A stretch of 64,000 nt of DNA, from assembly GCF_963665245.1 (NCBI RefSeq), contig NZ_OY762267.1, positions 3,320,001 to 3,384,000 on the forward strand, read 5' to 3'. A program made the translations under genes and the position numbers. Positions within the stretch are counted from its first letter, which is position 1. Every line of letters starts with the position of its first letter. The notes under the pieces are model-generated. The model did no database searches and was not told the DNA's origin. It saw only the letters and a list, made by a program, of their open reading frames with translations. Below are positions 27,601-36,112 of this stretch, piece after piece. Source of the DNA: an uncultured Paludibaculum sp. GTDB taxonomy: Bacteria > Acidobacteriota > Terriglobia > Bryobacterales > Bryobacteraceae.

Positions 27601-28212
27601 ACACCTCAGCGACGAATTCTATCGCGAGATTCTCAGCCATCCGACTCCGACTGATCTTGAAGCAGCGAAGGCTCAGTCCTCCAGTCCCGCAGCCTTGGAT
27701 CTCTTCATGTGGCCTTGGTACCCATGTCTTGCGGCACACGGCAAAGAACGGGTTCCGCTGTTCGGGGCGTTCGGCTTGGTGAGCCAACTCGGCAGCACTG
27801 AGTACGCTCGCCCCCGAAAGTTCCGAGAGAAACCGGAAAGCCGGCTCGGTCTGGTACGCGTCATGTGGCCGACGTGTCCGGCAATTATCGATCGGGATGG
27901 GACGGGACCGATGCTCGATCATAAGTTGGCAGTTGTACCGTCGGCCCAAGGTCAGGTTTTGGGGAAGACACGGAGCTCGGAGAATCGCGTCGACGGCCAG
28001 TCGAGCCGTCGCATGCGATGACGCGGCCGCGAACTTCCCTCGAGATATTACTCGGGAATGCCTTTGCACCAGACACTGAAGAAGACACCAATTGCTTTTG
28101 CGGCTATGAGCTGCATGCGGCGCCGGTCAAAAGAGATTGATCGGTGGCATCTAACTGCGGGAGTGAGGTTGGTCTCAGACACCTACCTTACATCGACAAG
28201 TCCGGTCTCTCT
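27601..28212. other. Gene-poor stretch just inside the left island border
   Basis: Open frames here (for example 27410-28021 plus and 27542-28069 minus) have no recognisable motif, no ribosome site and run across the tRNA fragment, so I treat them as non-coding. Decayed sequence is likely. Confidence 0.4.
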
Positions 28213-28257
28213 CAAAACACGAAGAGGGAATCTGCTCGACAGATTCCCTCTTCGTGT
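28213..28257 (-). terminator. Rho-independent terminator of the TonB-receptor gene
   Basis: An 18-bp perfect stem (28217-28234 with 28240-28257) closes a 5-base loop. On the minus strand it is followed by a short T run, and it begins about 20 bp beyond the receptor stop codon at 28277. The stem is unusually long and has no mismatch. Confidence 0.8.
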
Positions 28258-28276
28258 ACTGCTGCAACCGATCTGG

Positions 28277-31200
28277 CTAGAACTCGAAGCGAGCGCTGAT
28301 CTGCACGCGTCGCCCGGAGGCGGCTCCCGTCACGAGTCCGAAGCTGGAACTGGAGATGTTCGTGCTCGGTGTGTTGAAGTTCGGGTGGTTGAATGCGTTG
28401 TAAAGCTCACAGCGAAGTTGAGCTCGGGCGCGTTCCGCGAAAAGGTAGACATTCTTGGCGGCAACCAAATTCCAATTCATGGAACCCGGACCAATCAGTA
28501 CGGAGCGGGCGGAGTTGCCATAGTAGCCGCGGCCCGCGGCCGGAATGACGAACGCATTGCGGTCGAAGATCACCTGGTGGTTCTCGATGCGATCCGTCAA
28601 AGATCCTCCAATGTTGCCATCGCCGATTCGATCGGGACGGCCGCTGAACTGGTTGGTATTTGTGGGGTCAACACCGGAGAAACTGGGGGAGCGAAACGGC
28701 CCGGACTGGAGCAGCGTGGTGCCCGCCACCTGCCACCCGGCCACGATCTTATCGAAGAGACCGGAGGCATTGCCCAGCAGGGCTTTGCCATGACCGATTG
28801 GCAGTTCGTACGTGTAGAAGAAGACGAGCGTGTGACGGCGGATGGCGGGATCGTCCGCACGTTCCAGGCGCCGGTTGTACTGGTTCTGCGCCGGCGCATT
28901 CAGGTAGCCGTTGAGGCCGACTTCGTCCAGCGCCTTGGCCCAGGTGTAGTTGGCGTTGAACGTCAGGCCGCGGGCGATGCGACGGTCGGCTTTGACGGTC
29001 AGGCCGTGGTAGATGGAGGATGAGCCGGTCTGGTTGTAACCGACGCTGCTGAAGAGGGGGTAGCGCAAGGCTGCCGGATCAAATGACGTCGTACTGGGCC
29101 GAGGCAGGTTCATGTTGTCGTAGAAGGGCAGGTTCTTCGCCTTGGTTCCTACGTACGCGACATCAATGCCAGTCTTCCAAAACTGCCGACCGAGGGACGC
29201 GTTCCACTGCTGGGTTCGTTCGTGAGGGAAGTTGGGCGAGATCGCGTTGATGCTCTGGACACCATCGAAGCCCTGCACGGTGGAGCGGAACGGATTCGGG
29301 AAGGTGATGCTGGGGGTGTTGTTGACGATGTACCAGCTCTGGTTGGACTGCCAGGGCCCGCCGGTGGCGCCGAGGCCAAGCTGTCCAGGCCACATGGAAG
29401 TGAACAGGCCATAGCCCATCCGGAAGACCGTCTTGTCGTCACCGAAGGGGCGGTAAGCCAAGCCAAGGCGAGGGCTCCAGTTGGCGGTGTCAGCATGCAT
29501 CATGCTCCGGGTGGGTAGTCCCGCTGAATCGGCGGAGATGATGGGCAGAGCCGCGGCCACGGCAGGCACCAGGTCAGTGGGGACGGTGCTGCCGGCGGTG
29601 ACGACGCTACCGGTTTTGAGATCGAACGAGGTCAGACGGTTGAATTTCTCCACCCAGGGCGGCTGGTATTCATAGCGGAGGCCGTAGGTGAGGGTCAGGC
29701 GCCGGTTTACCTTGAACTCGTCCTGAATGTAGTAGCCCTGCTGCATGCTGCGGACGTAGGCGTTAGGGCGGGCAACAGCGAGACTCACATTCGAGGGGAG
29801 ACCCAAGAGGAAGTTGGCATAGGCGAAGCCGCTGAGCTGATCGTCGAAGGCGATGGAGCCGGTGACGTTCTGCGGCTTATTCTGGTCATTCACCTGGTAG
29901 CGGCGAAGATCGAATCCGGCCTTGATGTGGTGGTTGCCGAGGTTCCAGGAGAGGTTGTCTATGAGCTGATAGGTATTCTGGGTCTGCGAGCTGTAACCGG
30001 TGGAAGAGGTCCCCTGAAAGCCATTTGCTCCGTTGATCTGGAGATCAGGCATGGCAGAGAGAGCGGGATCGTTGCCGGGATTGCTGATGCCCTGAAGGCC
30101 GATTTTGCCCACAGCGTCGGCCAGGCTGTTCACACCCCAATAGTCGAAGCTTGTGCTGGAATAGCCGGCCTTCAATTCGTTCACGAGGCCGGGGCTGAGA
30201 ATGTGCGTGTCGGAGACGACAAAGCTGCGGCCCGGATCATTGTCGCCGGTGCCGCCATAGCCGCCCAGAAGAGGACCGGGATTGGCATCCTGGTTGTGAA
30301 TCGTGAGACCGACGCGGGCGAAGAAGTAGTTCTTGTCGGAGAACTTGTGGTCGATGCGGGTGGAGATGTTGTCGGCGTTGAACTGGGCGCCGGGGTCGGT
30401 GTAGTAGTTGTTGACCAGGCCCAAGGCGCCTTGCCCCGCCAGGTTGGGAGTGGGATAGATGAGCGATTGCCAGGCATTTGCCACCGGGCTGATCCGGTTG
30501 GAGGGAATCTTGTTGCCGGGGAAGGCCTGTCCGGTGAGCGGGTCGAGGATGGTTAGTGCTCCGGCGATGGAGGAGAAATCTCCGGTGCGGAAGGAAGACG
30601 GAGGGACGCTGGTATTGTACCGGGCGCCGGTCCGGTAGCGAGCGCCGCCGTAGGTGAAGAAATAGAAGGTTCGATCCCGTCCATCGTAGAGATGCGGGAG
30701 GATGACGCGACCGCCATTCATGGCCGTGAACTGGTTGAAGTTCTCAAAGGCCGGGCCTGTCGTGTCCTGCCAGGCCCGAGCCCCGGTGGCGGAGTTGTAA
30801 TTGCCCCAGAACAGGCCGCCATGGAAGCTATTTTCGCCGGACTTGCTGACGGCGGCGAATTGGGCCACCTGGGCATACTCGGCGGAGTTGTTCGCCGTGG
30901 ATACCTTCATTTCCTGGAAGGCCTCAATGTCGCCCGAGAAGCCGTTGGGAGTTTGGCGGCTGCTGACGATGTCGTTGGCGGAGATCCCGTCAGAGGTGAA
31001 GTTGTTGGCCGTGTCCCGGGCGCCATTGACTTCCAGGCCGCTGCTGGATTGGACACCGGCCGCCACCTTGGCCACGTTGATCCAGGCGCGGCCATAGACG
31101 CTCATCGGCAGATCGGCGAAATCACGGGCGGTGGAGACAACGGCCAACGTGGAGGTCTCGGTGTCGATGTGAGCGGCCGAGACGCCTTCGACGGTGATCA

Positions 31201-31543
31201 TGGTACTGACGTCGCCGACTTCAAGTGCGGCGTCGACGCGGCGGGTCTGACTCAGGTCCAACGTGATGCCGCGAGTCGTATGGGATTTGAAGCCCGGGGC
31301 TTCCACCGTGACCCGGTAGCGGCCATTGAGGATACCGGAGAACCGGTAGTCGCCGGCGGAGTCTGTAACCTGGACGCGCTCATCGTTCGACCCCTCATTG
31401 ACGAGGATGACTTTCGCGCCCGGGACGACCGCTCCGCCGGAATCCCGGATGTTGCCGAGAATGCTGCTTTGAGTCGACTGCGCCAGCAGTGTCGCGATTC
31501 CAGCGAGCACCAACAAGACCAACCTTCCAATCGAAGCTCTCAC
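28277..31543 (-). CDS. Oar-like TonB-dependent outer-membrane receptor
   Basis: 1088 residues from GTG at 31543, which has AAAGGAG eight bases upstream; the frame also opens with TTG at 31561. A signal peptide (IGRLVLLVLAGIATLLAQ) precedes a carboxypeptidase-regulatory-like domain (ILGNIRDSGGAVVPGAKV...YRFSGILNGRYRVTVEAPGFK), a plug-like region (NGARDTANNFTSDG...FGGDIEAFQEM-type segment) and a long beta barrel ending in RRVQISARFEF with a terminal Phe. This architecture is abundant in Acidobacteria and probably imports oligosaccharides or other large substrates with TonB. It has its own promoter and terminator inside the island. Confidence 0.9.
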   Translation of the reverse strand: MRASIGRLVLLVLAGIATLLAQSTQSSILGNIRDSGGAVVPGAKVILVNEGSNDERVQVTDSAGDYRFSGILNGRYRVTVEAPGFKSHTTRGITLDLSQTRRVDAALEVGDVSTMITVEGVSAAHIDTETSTLAVVSTARDFADLPMSVYGRAWINVAKVAAGVQSSSGLEVNGARDTANNFTSDGISANDIVSSRQTPNGFSGDIEAFQEMKVSTANNSAEYAQVAQFAAVSKSGENSFHGGLFWGNYNSATGARAWQDTTGPAFENFNQFTAMNGGRVILPHLYDGRDRTFYFFTYGGARYRTGARYNTSVPPSSFRTGDFSSIAGALTILDPLTGQAFPGNKIPSNRISPVANAWQSLIYPTPNLAGQGALGLVNNYYTDPGAQFNADNISTRIDHKFSDKNYFFARVGLTIHNQDANPGPLLGGYGGTGDNDPGRSFVVSDTHILSPGLVNELKAGYSSTSFDYWGVNSLADAVGKIGLQGISNPGNDPALSAMPDLQINGANGFQGTSSTGYSSQTQNTYQLIDNLSWNLGNHHIKAGFDLRRYQVNDQNKPQNVTGSIAFDDQLSGFAYANFLLGLPSNVSLAVARPNAYVRSMQQGYYIQDEFKVNRRLTLTYGLRYEYQPPWVEKFNRLTSFDLKTGSVVTAGSTVPTDLVPAVAAALPIISADSAGLPTRSMMHADTANWSPRLGLAYRPFGDDKTVFRMGYGLFTSMWPGQLGLGATGGPWQSNQSWYIVNNTPSITFPNPFRSTVQGFDGVQSINAISPNFPHERTQQWNASLGRQFWKTGIDVAYVGTKAKNLPFYDNMNLPRPSTTSFDPAALRYPLFSSVGYNQTGSSSIYHGLTVKADRRIARGLTFNANYTWAKALDEVGLNGYLNAPAQNQYNRRLERADDPAIRRHTLVFFYTYELPIGHGKALLGNASGLFDKIVAGWQVAGTTLLQSGPFRSPSFSGVDPTNTNQFSGRPDRIGDGNIGGSLTDRIENHQVIFDRNAFVIPAAGRGYYGNSARSVLIGPGSMNWNLVAAKNVYLFAERARAQLRCELYNAFNHPNFNTPSTNISSSSFGLVTGAASGRRVQISARFEF

Positions 31544-31620
31544 GTGCCTGACTCCTTTCAAGTGCGCCCCTGGTTTTGGGATGGCCGGTGGAGACGCATC
31601 ATCGTCTCCGCCGGATTTAT

Positions 31621-31665
31621 TTAGTTACTAACAGATCTTATAAGGTGCCGCGAGCACCTTGTCAA
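31621..31665 (-). promoter_or_regulatory. Promoter of the TonB-receptor gene with operator-like palindromes
   Basis: On the minus strand, TTGACA (31665-31660) and TATAAG (31642-31637) are 17 bp apart, near the sigma-70 ideal. The spacer is filled by an inverted repeat AAGGTGC / GCACCTT (31642-31660). Just downstream, at 31621-31631, is the 11-bp palindrome TTAGTTACTAA, covering the expected start of transcription; related 11-mers occur at 35110-35120 and 47010-47020. Confidence 0.65.
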
Positions 31666-31687
31666 GACAAAAACGAGCAGTTGCCGA

Positions 31688-32992
31688 CTACAGAGGGCTG
31701 GGCCAGGTGTATGGTGGCCGGTTTTGGCGCCCCATCAATGCATTGGCCTCGGCGTCACCGGCCCACGCATGCTCGGCGGGGGCCCAGGTGAGCTTCCGGC
31801 CAACCCTGTAGCTGATGTTCGCGAAATGGCACAGGTCCGCCGAGGCCGCCCCGATGGCAATGTCGGCATGGAGCGAGGTGTGATCGCGGGTCTTCACCGC
31901 ATCGAGGAAATTCGCGATATGCGGAGCAGTCTCGGACCGTGTTTGATCGCGGCCTTCTCGAACGAGGACGTGATCCTCGCCCTGATAGACGCGATAGGCG
32001 GAGTCGTCGAGTTCCATGAAGCCGTCGGAGCCGTAGAACACGTTTCCGATGCAGTTGCCGCGCGGCGAGCCGAGGCCGCCCACGCGTTCGGCAACCAATC
32101 CGCGAACTTCAAACGTGAGCTGCCTGCCTTCGAATTCAAAGGCCGCTACAAGGGTATTGGGCGTCTCCTGATCGTCGTGGTAGACGAGTTTCCCACCGGT
32201 GGCGGTGACACTGCGGAGCGTGCCGTGATGATCCGGTAGGCCCAGGCCCCACCGCGCGACGTCCATCTGATGAACACCCTGGTTGCCGAGATCCCCGTTG
32301 CCGGTGTCCCAGAACCAATGCCAGTTGTACTTGAAGCGCAGTTCGTTGAACGGCCGCAGGGGCGCAGGACCGAGGAATGCATCCCAGTCGACACCTTTCG
32401 GCGGGGCGGAGTCGGGCCTGTGGCCGATGGATTTGCGGCGTTTGTAGCAGATGCCTTTGGCGGCATATACCTCCCCGATCACGCCGGAGCGGAGAAGTGC
32501 GACAGCCTCGATCTTGTGAGGCAGACTCCGGCTTTGCGTGCCCACCTGGAGCATCCGGCCGTGACGGCGCGCGCCCTCCAACATGATCCGGCTCTCCGTG
32601 GGGTCATGACTTGCCGGTTTTTCGCAATAGACGTCCTTGCCGGAACGCATAGCCCAAACAGCGCCCAGGGCGTGCCAGTGGTTTGGGGTAGCCATGGAGA
32701 CTGCGTTCACATCCTGAAGATCGAAGATGCGCCGCATGTCGCTAAACTGGCGCGCGGCGCGCCGACCAGCTGCCACGAGGCGTCCCTGTGCTTTCTCGAC
32801 GGAGACAGGATCCACGTCGCAGATCGCCGTGACATCGACGCCGGCCATGTTGACGAACTCGGTGAGGTGGTCGTTGCCCCGGCCGCCCAGGCCGATAAGG
32901 GCGACGCTCACGCGGTCGTTGGCGCCTAGGATTCGCTGCGCTCCCAGGGAGAGAGAGGCCGCGGACAGAGGAAGGAAGTCACGTCGTCGCAT
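31688..32992 (-). CDS. Tat-exported Gfo/Idh/MocA-family oxidoreductase
   Basis: 434 residues from the ATG at 32992: MRRRDFLPLSAASLSLGAQR is a twin-arginine signal. The Rossmann domain begins VSVALIGLGGRGNDHL, with CDVDPVSVEKAQ; the catalytic-type motif is YCEKPASHDPTESR (EKP), and the C-terminal domain contains GNQGVHQMDVARWGLG with the conserved His-x-x-Asp. Such enzymes oxidise or reduce sugars and inositols with tightly bound NAD(P). It is the third gene of the operon epimerase, DapA-like lyase, oxidoreductase, starting 10 bp after the previous stop. Confidence 0.9.
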   Translation of the reverse strand: MRRRDFLPLSAASLSLGAQRILGANDRVSVALIGLGGRGNDHLTEFVNMAGVDVTAICDVDPVSVEKAQGRLVAAGRRAARQFSDMRRIFDLQDVNAVSMATPNHWHALGAVWAMRSGKDVYCEKPASHDPTESRIMLEGARRHGRMLQVGTQSRSLPHKIEAVALLRSGVIGEVYAAKGICYKRRKSIGHRPDSAPPKGVDWDAFLGPAPLRPFNELRFKYNWHWFWDTGNGDLGNQGVHQMDVARWGLGLPDHHGTLRSVTATGGKLVYHDDQETPNTLVAAFEFEGRQLTFEVRGLVAERVGGLGSPRGNCIGNVFYGSDGFMELDDSAYRVYQGEDHVLVREGRDQTRSETAPHIANFLDAVKTRDHTSLHADIAIGAASADLCHFANISYRVGRKLTWAPAEHAWAGDAEANALMGRQNRPPYTWPSPL

Positions 32993-33002
32993 AGGAGTTT
33001 GT

Positions 33003-34028
33003 TCAGTTGCCGAACCACTCGTCCAGGTGCTGGCGAACAAAGCCGTCGTCCGCCAAATGCGGATAGCTGGAACAGACCCGGTCGATCTCGCCGAGTTGGC
33101 CGGAGGAGAGGTCCTCTTCCGGATCCAGACAGGTCCGCCCGGCCAGCAAGCCCTGACGTCGGAGGATTTCGTGCAGGCCCGCTATACAGCCGCGGAATCC
33201 GTTCGCGGCGTCGAACAGGGCCGCATTGGCGTCGGTCACCTGCTGGGCGAGCGTCAGCAGCTCCGACGGGACCGGTTCACCGCTCTCAGCAACGAGGCGA
33301 ACATGATCGAAGATCTCCCGGGCTTTTTGTGTCCAAACCAACCAGTGCCCCAGCAGGCCACCGGCAAAGCGCAGACGGACGCCGTCGATCTCCGCCGTAG
33401 TGAGAAGGTCCAAAAGGATGTGGTCGTCGTTGCCAGTGTAGAGGGCGATCTCCGCACTCCGCCCAGAACCAGCGACGGCCCGCAGGACGTCGAGTGTCTG
33501 GTAGCGATTGAAAGGAGCCACCTTGACGGCGACTACGGATTCGATGGAAGCGACGGCCCGCCAGAAGTCGAGCGGCAAGACCCTGCCGCCGACGGCAGGC
33601 TGCAGATAGAAGGCGAAAACCGGCAGAATCTCACCGACAGCCCGGATGTGGTCCACGAGTTGGGGCACAGTGGCGTCCCGCAACGCGCCCAAACTCACCA
33701 GTCCGCAGTGATAGCCCAGTTGCCGCGCGATTCCGGCTTCCTGAACCGCTTGGGCGGTGCCGCCGCAAACACCGGCAATTCTGACCGTGGGAGACGCCCT
33801 CATCTCCTCCATGGCCAGTTCCAGCACGGGCGAATACAGGCCGACCTTTGCGTCGCGTATCGCAAACTGCGTGGTGTGGACTCCGACGGCTATTCCGCCG
33901 GCTCCGGCGGCAAGGTAATAGCGAGTCAGGGCACGTTGCCTGCGTTCGTCCAAAACTCGGCACGGCGACAGCGCCAGCGGGTGGGCGGGAATCATCAATC
34001 CCCGGTGGAGGGCGGTGCGCCATTCCAT
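33003..34028 (-). CDS. Dihydrodipicolinate synthase/N-acetylneuraminate lyase family protein
   Basis: 341 residues from the ATG at 34028, 2 bp after the epimerase stop; the longer frame to 34334 lies inside the epimerase gene. The protein begins MEWRTALHRGLMIPAHPLALS, then AGAGGIAVGVHTTQFAIRD, matching the barrel start of the family. VVAVKVAPFNRYQTLDVLRAV supplies the likely Schiff-base Lys. These aldolases cleave or condense 2-oxo acids with aldehydes; sugar-acid breakdown would fit the neighbours. The C-terminal 100 residues are helical and longer than in DapA. Confidence 0.75.
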   Translation of the reverse strand: MEWRTALHRGLMIPAHPLALSPCRVLDERRQRALTRYYLAAGAGGIAVGVHTTQFAIRDAKVGLYSPVLELAMEEMRASPTVRIAGVCGGTAQAVQEAGIARQLGYHCGLVSLGALRDATVPQLVDHIRAVGEILPVFAFYLQPAVGGRVLPLDFWRAVASIESVVAVKVAPFNRYQTLDVLRAVAGSGRSAEIALYTGNDDHILLDLLTTAEIDGVRLRFAGGLLGHWLVWTQKAREIFDHVRLVAESGEPVPSELLTLAQQVTDANAALFDAANGFRGCIAGLHEILRRQGLLAGRTCLDPEEDLSSGQLGEIDRVCSSYPHLADDGFVRQHLDEWFGN

Positions 34029-34030
34029 GG

Positions 34031-35083
34031 TCAATACCGTCCCTGCCTCTGCTCGAAATGAGTGGGGCGATGGAGGGAGCGTCCGCCGGCGGCGATCCAG
34101 GCAGCGGTGTACTCGACCAATGTCTGGAGTGGGAGAGACGGATAGCCGAAGTGCGCGTGGCACAGCGAGGCATTGCTGAGCAGGGCAGTGGACGCTTCTT
34201 CTCCTTGCAGCTGAGGCTCGCGCTGAAAGAGTTCGCCGAACTGCCGCGCCACCCAGGCTACAGAGATGGTCTCCGGCCCGGTGACATTGAGCACGCGGGG
34301 CGGACTGTCTGCGAGCGCGAGAGATCGCAGGCACACACTGTTTGCATCCCGCTGCCAGATCGCATTCACCGCGCCAGTGGTCAGGTCCACCGGTCGCCCC
34401 TCATACACCTTGCGTGCGATGTCAGGAAGGACTCCATAGCGCAGGTCCACCGCATAGTTCAGGCGAAGCAGGGTCACCAGGGTGCCATGCACCTCAGAGA
34501 AGTACTCGAACATTCGCTCACGCGCTAATGCGGACTGTGCGTATTCGCCCACAGGGCCCAGAGGGTGCTGCTCGCTGCATCCGCCCGTGGCTATGGGGGT
34601 CAGCGGGTAGACGTTGCCGGTGGAGAAGGCGACGATGCGCGAACTGCAGAAGCGCTGAGCTACGAGTCCGGGCAGATAGCTGTTGATCGCCCAGGTGGCG
34701 CCCTCCTGCCCGGCGGTGCCGAACTTGCGAGCCGCCATAAAGATGACGTTCCGGACGGAGGGCAAGGAGGCAAGGGCGTCCTGCTGAAGCAGATCCGCCT
34801 GGATGACCTCTACGCCGGAGGCGCTCAACTCGGCAGCCACCGCCGGATCGGAAAACCTGGCGACACCCAGGATCCGTTTCTGGACTCCAGCCTCATCAGC
34901 CGCGCGGCGGGCGAGTCGAGCCAGAGTGGGCCCCATCTTTCCGCCGACTCCAAGAATGAGCAGGTCACCGTCCAGATCGCGCATGGCCTGGCGGTCCGCT
35001 TCACTGGGGCGAGAGAGGAGTTCATCGAGTTCGGCATCGCTTCGGGGAGGTGGCGGAGTGCCTGCTGAAGACGTGGTGAGCAT
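34031..35083 (-). CDS. NAD-dependent epimerase/dehydratase-like protein lacking the YxxxK lysine
   Basis: 350 residues. An N-terminal extension rich in Asp/Glu (SDAELDELLSRPSEADRQAM) precedes a Rossmann motif LLILGVGGKMGPTLARLA. The usual SDR serine/tyrosine region reads VAFSTGNVYPL...GEYAQSALARE: Tyr is present but the Lys four residues on is Ala. The C-terminal part has VLNVTGPETISVAWVARQFGELF, as in extended SDR enzymes. It is the first gene of the three-gene operon. Altered catalysis or a different proton relay is possible. Confidence 0.75.
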   Translation of the reverse strand: MLTTSSAGTPPPPRSDAELDELLSRPSEADRQAMRDLDGDLLILGVGGKMGPTLARLARRAADEAGVQKRILGVARFSDPAVAAELSASGVEVIQADLLQQDALASLPSVRNVIFMAARKFGTAGQEGATWAINSYLPGLVAQRFCSSRIVAFSTGNVYPLTPIATGGCSEQHPLGPVGEYAQSALARERMFEYFSEVHGTLVTLLRLNYAVDLRYGVLPDIARKVYEGRPVDLTTGAVNAIWQRDANSVCLRSLALADSPPRVLNVTGPETISVAWVARQFGELFQREPQLQGEEASTALLSNASLCHAHFGYPSLPLQTLVEYTAAWIAAGGRSLHRPTHFEQRQGRY

Positions 35084-35100
35084 CTTTGGTGTGTAGGATA

Positions 35101-35129
35101 GTTTTAAATTTAGTTACTGCACTTGTCAA
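35101..35129 (-). promoter_or_regulatory. Promoter of the epimerase operon with ROK-like motif
   Basis: Minus-strand TTGACA (35129-35124) and TAAAAC (35106-35101) are 17 bp apart. The spacer holds TTAGTTACTGC (plus strand 35110-35120), sharing 11 identical bases (minus-strand AGTAACTAAAT) with the region at the TonB-receptor promoter and 10 with the DUF4091 promoter. Confidence 0.55.
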
Positions 35130-35227
35130 CTGGAATCTTGGAGCCGCAGTGTTGGAATTGCTGAGAATGCGCTGTACTATGGCCATCCCCCGCCTTACTC
35201 GGCCACCTTTAATTTATTTTCTTACTG

Positions 35228-35257
35228 TTGACAGCCACATTGAAGCTGCGTTACGAT
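35228..35257 (+). promoter_or_regulatory. Promoter of the CBM9/esterase/GH42 operon
   Basis: Plus-strand TTGACA (35228-35233) and TACGAT (35252-35257) are 18 bp apart, 29 bp before the ATG at 35287. It diverges from the epimerase promoter across the same gap. Confidence 0.45.
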
Positions 35258-35286
35258 CCAGGGCGAACGAGCACGGGCCCACTCGC

Positions 35287-35937
35287 ATGGATAGCGCTTC
35301 CAGCAATGCGTTTCGCAGCCTTTACGCGCAGGGGACAGATCGGCTCACTGCCGATGCCGCTGATCCGTTCTGGTTGGCCGCGCCGCCCCTGAGCGTGGAT
35401 CAGAGCCCTTTCGGCGAGAGTTTGCGATCACTGGCAACGATCGTTCGCTCGCGTTGGACCGGGCAACATCTATATGTGCTCTTCGAATGCGCCTTCCAAA
35501 AGCTCCACCTGAGACCGGAGCCGCGCAGGGACCGGAAGACCTGGGAACTTTGGAACTGGGATGTGGTGGAGCTGTTCCTTGGTGACGACTGGGCGCATAT
35601 CGAACGCTACAAGGAATTCGAGCTCTCGCCGCAGGGCGAATGGCTGGACGTCGCAATCGACCGCACGCCTCCGGACCTCGAGCGCAACCGGCACTGGTCG
35701 TCCGGCTTCCTCACGGAAGCCAGAATCGACGCTTCCGGAAGGAGTTGGAACGGGGCCATGAGGATTCCGTTCGCGTCCATCACCACGGGCCCGGTGGTTG
35801 CCGGTAAGATCTTTCGGGCCAATGTGTATCGTATGGAAGGACCGCCCGAGGCTCGGACGTTTTTGGCGTGGAAGGCGACGGGCAGCGAGAGCTTCCATGT
35901 GCCGGCCGCCTTCGGAATCCTGGAACTGATCATATGA
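35287..35937 (+). CDS. CBM9-like carbohydrate-binding protein
   Basis: 216 residues from the ATG at 35287; the open frame begins at 35086 but its first part overlaps promoter sequence. The motif order of the CBM9-like family is clear: DPFWLAAPPLSVDQ, SRWTGQHLYVLFECAFQKLHLRP, TWELWNWDVVELFLGDDWAHIERYKEFELSPQGEWLDVAID, then FLTEARIDASGRSWNGAMRIPF. The Trp-rich stretch ELWNWDV is the hallmark. No signal peptide is visible from this start. It probably binds a glycan handled by the downstream enzymes. Confidence 0.82.
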   Translation: MDSASSNAFRSLYAQGTDRLTADAADPFWLAAPPLSVDQSPFGESLRSLATIVRSRWTGQHLYVLFECAFQKLHLRPEPRRDRKTWELWNWDVVELFLGDDWAHIERYKEFELSPQGEWLDVAIDRTPPDLERNRHWSSGFLTEARIDASGRSWNGAMRIPFASITTGPVVAGKIFRANVYRMEGPPEARTFLAWKATGSESFHVPAAFGILELII

Positions 35938-36112
35938 CTCAGCCTCTCTGTACAAGAAACCGCGCGGACGTTCCCAGGGGAGTGCAGTGGAGGATGGCAC
36001 GGGAGACGGGACTCCCCGTTGCCGTGCTTAGCAGAGAGGCAGCGGACAGGCGAGTGAATCGTGCTGCCGGTCCAGCCGCCCAGGCTGTGATCGGACGAGA
36101 GGAAACAGCTTC

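Noticed and set aside
27410..28021. 203-codon frame near the left island border, considered as an integrase
   Set aside because: It runs through the tRNA fragment and has no Arg-His-Arg-Tyr or serine-recombinase motif.
30692..31624. 310-codon plus-strand frame inside the TonB-receptor gene
   Set aside because: Fully antisense to a clear TonB receptor and without any recognisable domain.
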